From: Bacillus sp. PK3_68
Lineage (GTDB): Bacteria; Bacillota; Bacilli; Bacillales; Domibacillaceae
Assembly (NCBI RefSeq): GCF_003600835.1
Contig: NZ_NQYC01000001.1
Coordinates: 4,416,411 to 4,480,410, forward strand
Length of the DNA stretch: 64,000 nucleotides
Direction of reading: 5' to 3'
Shown in pieces: positions 36,108-45,179 of the stretch. The position numbers and the translations under genes are program-made. The first letter of the stretch is position 1. Every line of letters begins with the position of its first letter. The notes below the pieces were generated by a model that worked only from the letters and a program-made list of their open reading frames with translations, ran no database searches and was not told where the DNA came from.

Positions 36108-36693
36108 AAACATTTTATCTATCGCTATTATTCTACTGGCTCTCTCCATTGTATTCGTTAATGTTTGGGAACCATCCCCAACGGAAGAAAATACGGAAAG
36201 TACGAATCGGGATACTGAAGAAAGTGTAACAGCCACTGAAAACATTCCAGGTGCAGATCTTTCTGAGGTACAGGAGGGAAAACCTGCTCCTGACTTTGAA
36301 TTAACCACTCTAGCAGGCAAAAAAGTAAAACTATCCGACTACCAAGGGAAAAAGGTTATCTTAAATTTTTGGGCAACATGGTGCCCGCCTTGTAAGGCTG
36401 AAATGCCTCATATGCAGAATTTTTATGAGGAAAACAAAGATAAAGATGTTGAAATAGTGGCCGTCAATTTGACTAGCGTGGATAAAGGGAGATCAGAAAT
36501 TGAAGGCTTCGTAAAGGAATATGGTCTGACTTTTGACATTCCCCTTGATGAAAAAGGAACAATCGGTACACAATATCAAGCCTTTACGATTCCTACCAGC
36601 TATGTCATTGATTCAAATGGAGTCATCACCCAAAAAATTATCGGACCAATGGATGAGAACATGATGGCCGATTTAACAAAAAGTATTCAATAA
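36100..36693 (+). CDS. Membrane-anchored thioredoxin, TlpA/ResA-like
   Basis: 197 residues: one N-terminal transmembrane helix (NKNILSIAIILLALSIVFVN), an acidic Glu/Thr-rich linker, then a thioredoxin fold with active site ATWCPPCKAEMP and cis-Pro in FTIPTSYVI. Acts outside the membrane, reducing disulfides with electrons from CcdA. TTG 36100 is preferred because AAGGAGGAAAGG lies directly upstream; a longer frame has no RBS. Overlaps the preceding gene by 8 bases. Confidence 0.9.
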   Translation: MNKNILSIAIILLALSIVFVNVWEPSPTEENTESTNRDTEESVTATENIPGADLSEVQEGKPAPDFELTTLAGKKVKLSDYQGKKVILNFWATWCPPCKAEMPHMQNFYEENKDKDVEIVAVNLTSVDKGRSEIEGFVKEYGLTFDIPLDEKGTIGTQYQAFTIPTSYVIDSNGVITQKIIGPMDENMMADLTKSIQ

Positions 36694-36751
36694 CACATTT
36701 TTAAACGACTTAAAGTTTGTACTACATGTGCGCAGAAAGGAGGGGATTTGC

Positions 36752-37453
36752 TTGTACACGATATTAGTGATAGGGGAAGAACAAGCAAAAGCAGAAGACT
36801 TTTGTATACTGCTTACCGACTATAAGATATCGTATGTCCGGGAGCATTTTGCTGGTGAAAAGCTGCTGCATACAGTACGTAACCGTTGTATGGATTTAAT
36901 TGTGTTACTTGCTGTATCGTCTGCACCTTCATGGATCGAATTATGCAAACGGATAAAAGATTGTTCAGCTGTTCCGGTTGTTCTGCTCACAGAGGAGTAC
37001 AACGAAGCATTCATCTTACAGAACTTGAGTGCGGGAGCAGATGATTTTATAATCAAGTCAATGGGGGAAGACATTCTTTTGGCAAAAATAAAAGCTCATT
37101 TACGAAGAAGCCCTCGAAGCGGTAACGAAGAGCTTGAATTCAAAGGACTCGTTGTAAACCGTGAGCTGTTCGAAGTGCAATATGATCATACTCTTTTGAC
37201 CCTTACACGAAAAGAGTATGCCCTGGTGGAGTATTTTTTGAGTCACCCTAATCAAGTTATAACAAGGGAACACCTGCTTTCACACTTTTGGAATGGATAT
37301 CACCATGTAGATGTGCGGACGATCGATTCTCATATTCGAAATATAAGAGGAAAGCTTCGGGAGGTTGGATTTCCTGTTGATGAATACCTAAGAACAGTAA
37401 GAGGAGTCGGCTATCGCTGGAAAAGCGATAAAGCGAGCCTCATGTCTATCTAA
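36752..37453 (+). CDS. Atypical OmpR-type response regulator without phosphoacceptor Asp
   Basis: 233 residues. The winged-helix output domain is standard (LTRKEYALVEYFL, RTIDSHIRNIRGKL, TVRGVGYRW). The receiver is degenerate: the acidic pocket reads VIGEEQ and the strand that should carry the phosphorylated Asp reads DLIVLLAVSSAP, with no Asp at that position; Thr and Lys (LLTEE, FIIKS) remain. It is probably controlled by something other than phosphorylation. TTG 36752 follows AAAGGAGGGG. Last gene of the redox cassette, followed by a terminator. Confidence 0.85.
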   Translation: MYTILVIGEEQAKAEDFCILLTDYKISYVREHFAGEKLLHTVRNRCMDLIVLLAVSSAPSWIELCKRIKDCSAVPVVLLTEEYNEAFILQNLSAGADDFIIKSMGEDILLAKIKAHLRRSPRSGNEELEFKGLVVNRELFEVQYDHTLLTLTRKEYALVEYFLSHPNQVITREHLLSHFWNGYHHVDVRTIDSHIRNIRGKLREVGFPVDEYLRTVRGVGYRWKSDKASLMSI

Positions 37454-37483
37454 AAAGTAAACAAAGAAATAAGAAAGGCAAAC

Positions 37484-37527
37484 AAAAATCTGCTGAATGA
37501 GACTTTTACATTCAGCAGATTTTTTTG
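37484..37527 (+). terminator. Intrinsic terminator of redox cassette
   Basis: AAAATCTGCTGAATG / CATTCAGCAGATTTTTTT, 13-15 bp stem with T-run. Confidence 0.92.
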
Positions 37528-37721
37528 TAAAAAGTATATGTCGATTTCATAGGAATACAAGTTACTAGTTTATTACAATTACATGCAGATTCCATCAAAA
37601 ATCCACAAAAACACCTTATTAACAGGAGGATTTGTAACTGTAAATTAAAATAATATTGGTCATTATTTTGATAAAATGAAGTCATCAGAGAAATAGATAA
37701 TTATAGATTTGGAGGAAAAAA

Positions 37722-38735
37722 GTGGAAAAACTAAAGAGGGTATGGATCATGTTTATGGCAGCGACTGTGTTCTTAACAGTTATATCGGTCAAATCTTTAA
37801 ATGCAGAAGCTGCGTCTATAGGAGAGTCTATTGTAGAGTATGGTAAAAAATTCATGGGAGTTCCTTATGTATGGGGAGGCACTTCGCCAAGCGGTTTTGA
37901 TTGTTCTGGCTTTACTCAATATATTTATAAAAATGAAGCGAGTGTGTCACTTCCGCGTACAACTGATCAACAATACAAGATTGGCACATCTGTAGCCAAA
38001 AGTGATCTTCAGCCAGGCGATCTGATTTTTTATAAAAATACATATAAAAAAGGGATCTCTCACGTTGGTGTGTATGCGGGCAATAACATGGTGCTCAATG
38101 CGACGACAAGCAAAGGTGTCAGACTTGTTTCCATGGACAACTCTTATTGGGGACCGAGATACGCAGGAGCAAAACGTGTTCTTAAGGAAGAGAAGGCACC
38201 TGAGTGGTTTACAGATGTATCGAAATCAGTCGCCACTTACACAGCTATTAAAGAGATGTCAGACAAAGAAATCATCACGGGCTTTGGAGATCATACGTTC
38301 CGGCCTGATGAAAAGGTAACACGTGGACAAGCAGCCGCGATCATAAATCGCGTACTTAAATTAAAGCCTAAAGTGATGAGCCACTTTACAGATGTATCCA
38401 AATCTTACCGCTTTGCTTATGATATCGCCGCTATTCGTGAAGCAGGAATTATAAATGGTTTTGGAGATAAGACATTCCGTCCGAATGAGGAGATGACACG
38501 TAATGAAATGGCTGCGATTCTTGGGCATGCATTTGAGTTGAAAGTATCGCAAACAGCCGCTGCAAATGTCAAGTATTCTGACATTAGACCCGGTCATTGG
38601 GCATATAACGGGATTATCACTATGGCATCGATTGACCAAACAGGCTTTTTCGAAGGCGCCAAATTCTACGGAACTCATAATGCGACACGTGAAGCTTTCA
38701 CTGTAGCAGTTTATAATGCTATGAATGTACAGTGA
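37722..38735 (+). CDS. NlpC/P60 peptidoglycan hydrolase with SLH repeats
   Basis: 337 residues: signal peptide (cleavage after LNAEAA, about residue 31), NlpC/P60 endopeptidase domain with catalytic Cys in SGFDCSGFTQ and His in ISHVGVYAG, then three S-layer-homology repeats (WFTDVSKSVATYTAI, HFTDVSKSYRFAYDI, YSDIRPGHWAYNGI) that bind pyruvylated wall polymer. Cleaves peptide stems of peptidoglycan outside the cell. GTG start with TTGGAGGAAA. Single-gene unit between two terminators. Confidence 0.95.
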   Translation: MEKLKRVWIMFMAATVFLTVISVKSLNAEAASIGESIVEYGKKFMGVPYVWGGTSPSGFDCSGFTQYIYKNEASVSLPRTTDQQYKIGTSVAKSDLQPGDLIFYKNTYKKGISHVGVYAGNNMVLNATTSKGVRLVSMDNSYWGPRYAGAKRVLKEEKAPEWFTDVSKSVATYTAIKEMSDKEIITGFGDHTFRPDEKVTRGQAAAIINRVLKLKPKVMSHFTDVSKSYRFAYDIAAIREAGIINGFGDKTFRPNEEMTRNEMAAILGHAFELKVSQTAAANVKYSDIRPGHWAYNGIITMASIDQTGFFEGAKFYGTHNATREAFTVAVYNAMNVQ

Positions 38736-38742
38736 GAATAAT

Positions 38743-38774
38743 GAGCTCTGGTCATTAGACCAGGGCTCGTTTTC
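38743..38774 (+). terminator. Intrinsic terminator
   Basis: GAGCTCTGGTC-ATTA-GACCAGGGCTC followed by GTTTT. Confidence 0.88.
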
Positions 38775-38805
38775 AGTTCCTTCAGTTTAGGAAAAAGTTA
38801 CTCTC

Positions 38806-38935
38806 GTTCATAAAAGTGTACTTTTGCGAACGGTTATTTTTTGCTCAAAAAAGGCTATTTTTTACGTTCGTTTAAGTCGAAAAATCATTTATGAACGTCT
38901 GTGATTTTTATAGAACTTTTACGAACGATTTTGGT
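38806..38935. other. res-like recombination site of the serine resolvase
   Basis: Three dyads built from CGTTCGTWWAAGT-like 12-mers: CGTTCATAAAAGT/ACTTTTGCGAACG (38807-38834), CGTTCGTTTAAGT...TTTATGAACG (38868-38897) and GAACTTTTACGAACG (38918-38932). The arrangement of three inverted-repeat sites immediately upstream of a resolvase gene is the layout of res sites of Tn3-family and plasmid resolvases. Confidence 0.65.
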
Positions 38936-38974
38936 AGAATAGGAGAGAGAATTGATAGCAAAAGGAGTAAAAAA

Positions 38975-39594
38975 ATGGATGTTCGAAAATTTGGATACAT
39001 AAGAGTCAGCAGCAAAGACCAAAATGAAGGCCGACAGCTTGAAGCCATGAAAAAATGGGAATTGATCAAAGGGACATTTTTATGGATAAACAAAGTGGGA
39101 AAAATTTTGACCGCGTTCAGTATCAAGTGTTGAAACGTATCATCCGTAAAGGGGATATCCTTTACATTCATTCACTCGATCGTTTTGGAAGAAATAAAGA
39201 AGAAATTCTTCATGAGTGGAATGACCTTATGAAAAATATTGAAGCGGATATCGTCGTTTTAGACATGCCTTTGCTTGATACCACTCAATATAAGGATAGC
39301 CTTGGAACGTTCATCGCTGACCTTGTTTTACAGATTCTTTCTTGGATGGCGGAAGAAGAGAGGGAACGAATCCGGAAGCGGCAACGTGAAGGAATTGATT
39401 TAGCTTTAAAAAATGGTGTAGCCTTTGGCCGACCAAAAGCTAAGATAACGGACGAGTTTAAAGAAGTGTATCATCGATGGAAAGCAGGAGAGGTGACAGC
39501 TGTTAAAGCGATGCAAGAGGCGGGTCTAAAAAAGACAACTTTTTATAAACTTGTCAGGGAGTATGAAGGAGGACCCGAAATTAAACATATATAA
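38975..39594 (+). pseudogene. Serine recombinase (resolvase), frameshifted
   Basis: Full-length resolvase (about 206 residues) split by one missing A: VRKFGYIRVSSKDQNEGRQ (catalytic Ser in RVSS) continues to GIDQRDIFMDKQSGKNF in the next frame, crossing at an A6 run (39049-39054). The rest contains HSLDRFGRNKEE, the E-helix EEERERIRKRQREGI and a C-terminal helix-turn-helix. RBS AAAGGAG before ATG 38975. ATG 39055 could restart the larger part but without the catalytic Ser. If the indel is an error the gene is intact. Confidence 0.8.
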
Positions 39595-39701
39595 TAGGAA
39601 GAAACTCATAAAAATAAAGGTTTTGATTATATTGAAACCTTGCAAGGCTTAGAAGAAGCCGACCTCTGTAAGAAGCTTTACTAAGTTACTAAGAATGATT
39701 T

Positions 39702-39754
39702 AACATGGGGGTAAAAAAGAATCAATAATTATTGATTCTTTTTACCCCCATGTT
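39702..39754. terminator. Long bidirectional terminator
   Basis: 26-bp arms with a one-base bulge: AACATGGGGGTAAAAA...GAATCAATAA / TTATTGATTC...TTTTTACCCCCATGTT, between the convergent resolvase and HEPN-like genes. Confidence 0.92.
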
Positions 39755-39774
39755 CTTTAGTAATGCATCTGTTT

Positions 39775-40746
39775 TTAAGCTTTAAAATATTTATCTAAAT
39801 TAATCGACTTGCTTGCTCCTTTGTTTACAGTTCCATTGAAAGCAGGATTTAACACCAGATTTGGCTCAATTAAGTCATATAGTTCATAATACAAATCAAT
39901 GATAGCATCTTTATAATCAACTAATTCGTCGTAAAGTTCATCAAAAGTATAAACTAATTCTGATTTAAGGTAATCTTGAGCCCTGAATTTTTCTCCTGAG
40001 TTATAATTTATATCTATGGCTAAACCATCTTTAAAGTTCAGGATTATTTCTCCTAGGTTTTGTTTTGTATCCTCTTCATAAAATTCTCTCTTAATCTCTA
40101 AGTAAAGATTACTTTCTTTCAATTTTTCTAGATTTGTATTTACTCCATTTATTTCAAAATTTACGTTATAAGCTGGAATCATTTCCGCAATCTTTAGGCT
40201 GTTTTTATGTTTAATTTGATTAACAATTTCTCTCGTTACAACTTTTTTATTTTTATTAAATCTAAAGGTTGTATTAAATGTTTCTAATTTATCTTTAAAA
40301 TCTATTATTTCTTGTTCTGAACGACTTTCCAGGAATTCTCTAACTCTAGCATAAATACAGTTTCCTTCAGCAGTTTCGACCCAACCATCTGTATTCCTAA
40401 TGACTTGCTTTAGGTTTCCGTCACGCCTAGGTTTATACAGGCTGTATCCCTTATTAAATTCATTCCATGCTCGATAGTAAAACCAAGGAATTTGAAGCAA
40501 TATATCAAAGCAATTATTAAAATCAATAAGTGCGTGTCTAATATGGACCCTTCTTATAATGTTTAATTCCTGCTGTTCGGCGTTTTCATGTTCGGCTTTA
40601 TCTGAATATAGTAATGACATACTAGCATCACCTAGGGTTTCAAGAAAATCATCCATTTTTAATACTGCTAATCTAACATCATAATTTTCAATCTCCATAA
40701 AATGTTCCGGCGGCGAAAGTTTGTCGGGGATGTCTTTATGTCTCAT
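39775..40746 (-). CDS. Uncharacterised helical protein, possibly HEPN-like
   Basis: 323 residues, mostly alpha-helical, no membrane segment. FNNCFDILLQIPWFYYRAWNE and the later EIVNQIKHKNSL resemble the helical core of HEPN-type proteins such as the Cthe_2314 group, but the Rx4-6H ribonuclease motif is not clear. The C-terminal half alternates acidic helices (YTFDELYDELVDYKDAII). Divergent from the OLD nuclease gene, 230 bp apart, and codon use is as AT-rich as that of the OLD/helicase pair, suggesting co-transfer. Possibly an accessory or independent defence gene; function unknown. Confidence 0.6.
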   Translation of the reverse strand: MRHKDIPDKLSPPEHFMEIENYDVRLAVLKMDDFLETLGDASMSLLYSDKAEHENAEQQELNIIRRVHIRHALIDFNNCFDILLQIPWFYYRAWNEFNKGYSLYKPRRDGNLKQVIRNTDGWVETAEGNCIYARVREFLESRSEQEIIDFKDKLETFNTTFRFNKNKKVVTREIVNQIKHKNSLKIAEMIPAYNVNFEINGVNTNLEKLKESNLYLEIKREFYEEDTKQNLGEIILNFKDGLAIDINYNSGEKFRAQDYLKSELVYTFDELYDELVDYKDAIIDLYYELYDLIEPNLVLNPAFNGTVNKGASKSINLDKYFKA

Positions 40747-40977
40747 ACTAATATAACACCTTCTCTATTTAAGATTTGAAAAATTATATCATTTTCCTGG
40801 TTTTTTTCCTATAATTAACATTAAGAGTGTAATTTTCCTCTCAAGAAAAGTTACTATAATGCAGATGGAGATATTACATCTAAAAGAAAGTTTGGATATT
40901 TTCTATACTAGGTAACAGTGCTGGAATAGCTAAAGAGAGTTTTTCTCGATATATCTCAGTTAAAAAGGAGTAAGTTA

Positions 40978-42795
40978 ATGTACTTATCTGAATTAAAGAT
41001 TTGGAATTTTAGAAAATTTGGTGAAGCCAAGGATGGAAATCCCGGACTGATTTTAAAATTTAACCACGGGTTAAATTTACTAGTTGGTGAAAACAATTCC
41101 GGGAAAACTGCAATAATTGATGCAATAAAATATACCATACTTACACAAAGCTATGAAAATATAAGAATTGAAAATGAAGATTTTCATTTGCCTATTGATA
41201 GAACAGACGAAAAAGAGAGAGCAACAGAATTACGCATAGAATGCATTTTTAGAAACATTAGTGACTTGGAAGCTAAAAATTTTTTAGAGTGGTTAGGAAT
41301 GGAGAAAAACCATCAAGGTAGATATGAGTATTATCTTAAGGTATTTTTAACTGCTAAAAGACAAGGTAACAATGTATACTATGATATTAAAGCTGGTCCG
41401 GATGCGGAAGGAAAGTTGCTCAATGGGGAAACTAGAAATCTATTGAGAGCTACTTATCTTAAACCACTGCGAGATGCAGAAAAAGAAATGTCCCCTAAGA
41501 GGAATTCTAGATTAGCGCAAATATTAGAAAGTCATGATGCATTTAGAGACAGAGAAGAAGAACACTATATATATGATGTAATTAAGGAAGCAAATGAAAA
41601 AATAAAAAAATATTTTAATGGATTAGATATTGATGATACACCTTTAGTAGACCAAGAAGGAAAAAAGCTTTTAGAACAAGTTAATAAATACTTAGGAGAG
41701 TTTAGTGGTAATAAAGGGAGTCTAAGTTCGAACTTCACCATTGCAAAACTAAAACTAAAAAGTATTCTTGAAAGATTGAATTTAGACTTGACAGAGAGTA
41801 AGTCAGGATTAGGTTCTCATAACTTGCTTTTTATTGCAACAGAACTATTGCTGTTGAAGAGAGATTCATATCAAGGTTTAAAGTTGGCGTTAGTAGAAGA
41901 AATTGAAGCACATCTACATGTTCAAGCACAAATTAGGCTGATTGATTTTCTTCAAGAAGAAGTGAGAAACTCTAATTTACAATTAATTATGACGACCCAT
42001 AGTACAGATCTAGCATCAAAGATAAACCTGGAGAACTTAATTATCTGTAAAGATGGTAGAGCTTTTCCTATGGGCCATAATTATACAGAATTGAATAAAG
42101 GAGATTATCTATTTTTAGAACGATTTTTAGATTCAACTAAAGCAAATTTATTCTTTGCTCAAGGTGTTATTCTTGTTGAAGGTGACGCTGAGAATTTATT
42201 ATTGCCTACGATTGCAGATATTATTGAAAAGCCGTTGTCTCGGTTTGGTGTAACTATAGTTAATGTAGGTAATACAGCTTTTTTAAGATATTCTAGAATT
42301 TTCAAAAGAAAAGAAATAGAGTTGGGACTACTAAAGATTCCTGTTTCCACAATTACGGATAATGATATTAAGCCGGATATTTATAAAAGGAAGGATTCGG
42401 ATGCAAGAACTAAGGAAGATTTGGAAATAGAAAAACCCATAGAACAAAGAAGGCAGGAAAGGAAGGAGAAAATTGAAGGCCAAAGTGTAAAATTATATAT
42501 ATCTCCAGAATGGACATTAGAATATGATATCGCATTAGGTACATTGCAAAAAGAATTGTTGATAGCAGTTCTAAGAGCTCAAAAGATTGAAAACAGCGAT
42601 GTGATTGGTTTAACTTCGGAAAAAATACAAGAGGTTGATAATAGAGTAGATGAGATATGTAAAGAGTGGGATGAACAAGGGCACACAAATGAGGAAAGAG
42701 CTTTTTATATTTATAACGACCTAATGTTGGAAAAAAGGATTTCAAAAGCAATAACAGCTCAGTGTCTTGCTGATCTCTTAAGACAAAAAAAATAG
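40978..42795 (+). CDS. OLD-family ATPase-nuclease (AAA + TOPRIM), Gabija GajA-like
   Basis: 605 residues: N-terminal ABC-type ATPase with Walker A VGENNSGKTAIID (residues 36-48), dimer insertion, signature KSGLGSHNLLFIA, Walker B LALVEEIEAHLH and H-loop MTTHSTDL; C-terminal TOPRIM nuclease with ILVEGDAENLLLP and acidic TDNDIKPD. OLD proteins nick DNA, and when paired with a UvrD-like helicase they form Gabija-type phage defence. The helicase follows. The stop TAG at 42793 comes directly after eight A (42785-42792); a -1 shift there adds 33 codons ending at 42891-42893, overlapping the helicase GTG. So a 638-residue form is possible, or the stop is an indel. Confidence 0.88.
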   Translation: MYLSELKIWNFRKFGEAKDGNPGLILKFNHGLNLLVGENNSGKTAIIDAIKYTILTQSYENIRIENEDFHLPIDRTDEKERATELRIECIFRNISDLEAKNFLEWLGMEKNHQGRYEYYLKVFLTAKRQGNNVYYDIKAGPDAEGKLLNGETRNLLRATYLKPLRDAEKEMSPKRNSRLAQILESHDAFRDREEEHYIYDVIKEANEKIKKYFNGLDIDDTPLVDQEGKKLLEQVNKYLGEFSGNKGSLSSNFTIAKLKLKSILERLNLDLTESKSGLGSHNLLFIATELLLLKRDSYQGLKLALVEEIEAHLHVQAQIRLIDFLQEEVRNSNLQLIMTTHSTDLASKINLENLIICKDGRAFPMGHNYTELNKGDYLFLERFLDSTKANLFFAQGVILVEGDAENLLLPTIADIIEKPLSRFGVTIVNVGNTAFLRYSRIFKRKEIELGLLKIPVSTITDNDIKPDIYKRKDSDARTKEDLEIEKPIEQRRQERKEKIEGQSVKLYISPEWTLEYDIALGTLQKELLIAVLRAQKIENSDVIGLTSEKIQEVDNRVDEICKEWDEQGHTNEERAFYIYNDLMLEKRISKAITAQCLADLLRQKK

Positions 42796-42892
42796 AGAAT
42801 AGAGAAGAGATTAAGGAAAGAATTTTAGAAGACCATCAAATACAATATATTGTACAAGCTATTAACTATGCCTCAGACGGAGTTGAATCATA

Positions 42893-44803
42893 GTGTTAGA
42901 AATCACGAATGAAGATATTTTATATGCAGAGAAATTATTACTAAATACGGGAGAGGTTTTCGATGATGAACGTAGAGAAATTATTAAATCCCTAAGCTCT
43001 ACAGATATTAAAGCCTGTCCTGGAAGTGGAAAAACAACGACATTGTTAGCTAAACTCGCCATTTTAAGTCGCAAATTACCTTTGAAAGATAATAGTGGGA
43101 TTTGTGTTTTAACACATACAAATGTTGCTATTAATGAGATTAAACATAGATTAGGAGATTACGGACAGGATCTATTTGATTATCCCAATAATTGTAGTAC
43201 CATACAGTCGTTTGTTAATCAATTTTTGGCTATTCCTTCATACATACATTTTTACGGAAAAAGACCAATCAGAATAGATGATGAGATATATAATGAGGTT
43301 ATTAGAAAAAAGTATTATGAACTTATACCGAGAAATTTGCGATTTGGTATAGAAAGGCAAGGCTTAGATATAACAAGCATTCGATTTGATTTGCGTGAGC
43401 CTATTCTACTTAAAAATTTATATGGAAATAAGGTATATAAGAATCAACAGAGTGACAGTTATATAGCACTAAAAAGATTAAAAGAAAGTATAATGGAAGA
43501 TGGAGTATTGTGTTACGATGATGCCTATTTTTTAGCTTATAAGTATATAACAGTACACCCAGAAATTAAAAATATTTTTTCAAAGTGTTTTTCTTATGTC
43601 TTTATTGATGAGATGCAAGATACAATGACTCATCAAAAAGAGCTGCTAGATTGTCTCTTTGATGAGTCCGTTATTGTTCAAAGAATAGGTGATCTTAACC
43701 AATCAATATATGATCAATCTAATGTTGCTGGCTCTTGGGATATAGATAACGAATCATGCCTTCAAATATCGGATAGTAAGCGATTTTCAAATGCGATTGC
43801 GTCTATTGTTCAGAATATATGTGTCAGTCCTCAGGAATTGATTGGGAATCCTACTATACCAAATATACGTCCTTGTCTTCTTGTATTCAACTCAGAAAGT
43901 ATTGGAAATGTACTGGCTCATTTTTCAAGAATTATAATTAAAAACGAGTTACATTACTTAGATAAGAAAGTGTTTAAAGCAGTAGGGTGGGTGACTGAGC
44001 ATCAGGAAAAGTTAGGAATAACAAGCTATTGCGATTCTTTTAATAAAGTAATCAAAAAGAAGATTGACTTTGATTACTTAAAAACTTATTTAATGAAGGA
44101 ATCATCAGAGGATGTTGAAAGATCTGGTAGCGATTTATATAGAAAAAAGATATTGAGAGGAATTTTGAAGGCGCTGCGTGAAATGGGAGAAAAGATTGAT
44201 GGGAAGTATTATACGGAGCTTTCGTTTTTAAACCATCTTCAGAAAAATAACAAAAAGATTTATGAGGAATTATTATTAAAGCTGGCAGCGTGGTGTTTGA
44301 AAATTCATAATGATGAGGATATAATCTCGGAAGTTAAATCTTTCATTACAACAGATCTACGAAGATTTTTTAATTGGGGGAATATGAATATATTAGAATC
44401 TTTTTTTATAAATGAGATAGAAGGATTAACTGAGGCACACCAAATACAAACAAATATTTTCACTTATAATGAAAGTGGGAATGAAGTTAATGTGGAAGTC
44501 TCATCTATACATTCTGTTAAAGGAGAAACGCATACAGCAACTCTTTATCTGGAAACCTTTTATCATGATTTTGATATTAAACGTATTATAAATTATTTAA
44601 AAGGCAGGCACACTGATACTAAGGCAACTAGAACTTTGCAAAATTTAAGGATGGCATATGTTGGAATGACGAGACCTACCCATTTACTCTGTATAGCAGT
44701 TAGAGAGGAAACGATAAGTAAGCACGAAGACGAATTGAGAGATGCAGGATGGGATATTGAGTATGTGTTTATTGGTGCAGGTAGGGATGTTCAACCTGTA
44801 TAA
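42893..44803 (+). CDS. UvrD/Rep-like superfamily 1 helicase (GajB-like)
   Basis: 636 residues. SF1 motifs: Walker A KACPGSGKTTTLLAK, motif Ia CVLTHTNVAINEI, Walker B YVFIDEMQDTM, motif III GDLNQSIYD, motif V SIHSVKGETHTATLYLE and motif VI RMAYVGMTRPTHLLCIAV. GTG start with CGGAG upstream. It is longer than the roughly 500-residue GajB of described Gabija systems because of an insertion between motifs III and V. Directly downstream of, and in the extended reading overlapping by one base with, the OLD gene, so the two are an operon; probable anti-phage function. Confidence 0.88.
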   Translation: MLEITNEDILYAEKLLLNTGEVFDDERREIIKSLSSTDIKACPGSGKTTTLLAKLAILSRKLPLKDNSGICVLTHTNVAINEIKHRLGDYGQDLFDYPNNCSTIQSFVNQFLAIPSYIHFYGKRPIRIDDEIYNEVIRKKYYELIPRNLRFGIERQGLDITSIRFDLREPILLKNLYGNKVYKNQQSDSYIALKRLKESIMEDGVLCYDDAYFLAYKYITVHPEIKNIFSKCFSYVFIDEMQDTMTHQKELLDCLFDESVIVQRIGDLNQSIYDQSNVAGSWDIDNESCLQISDSKRFSNAIASIVQNICVSPQELIGNPTIPNIRPCLLVFNSESIGNVLAHFSRIIIKNELHYLDKKVFKAVGWVTEHQEKLGITSYCDSFNKVIKKKIDFDYLKTYLMKESSEDVERSGSDLYRKKILRGILKALREMGEKIDGKYYTELSFLNHLQKNNKKIYEELLLKLAAWCLKIHNDEDIISEVKSFITTDLRRFFNWGNMNILESFFINEIEGLTEAHQIQTNIFTYNESGNEVNVEVSSIHSVKGETHTATLYLETFYHDFDIKRIINYLKGRHTDTKATRTLQNLRMAYVGMTRPTHLLCIAVREETISKHEDELRDAGWDIEYVFIGAGRDVQPV

Positions 44804-44818
44804 AATAATATATAAAAT

Positions 44819-44857
44819 AAAACCCAGAAATTATTTAATTACCTGGGTTTTATTTTA
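44819..44857 (+). terminator. Intrinsic terminator of OLD-helicase operon
   Basis: AAAACCCAG / CTGGGTTTT with following ATTTTAT. Confidence 0.82.
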
Positions 44858-45179
44858 TATAGGTGACGAAAGAGGATTTATTAGTCGCTCAACTATGCGT
44901 ATAATCTAACTTTTACAAGCGATACAGGTTTCAATAAATTTTAGGGGATAAAGATTGTGAAGAAATATACTTATAGCAAAGGGTACTATGATTGAACAAC
45001 GAAGAGAGCTGCGGTACCTTTTTTCTTATTGCGCTAAAGAGCGGGTCAGCATAATAAGAATAACTCTTATGATAGCGATATTAAATAATCTAACATTTTA
45101 AGTAAAGATAAGTAGACATTCCGAACGCATATTCGGGATAATATTCCTAAGGTTATTTTTAGTACAGGAGGTTTCAATT
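44858..45179. other. Intergenic gap before HNH gene
   Basis: GGGTAC...GTACC pair followed by TTTTTT (about 44978-45024) could be a terminator-like hairpin with a long loop. Otherwise nothing recognised; CAGGAGG RBS of the next gene at the right end. Confidence 0.4.

Noticed and set aside
44970..45060. T-box-like GCGGTACC element before the HNH gene
   Set aside because: The AGGGTGGTACCGCG core and an anticodon-specifier stem are missing; only a GGTAC/GTACC pair is present.
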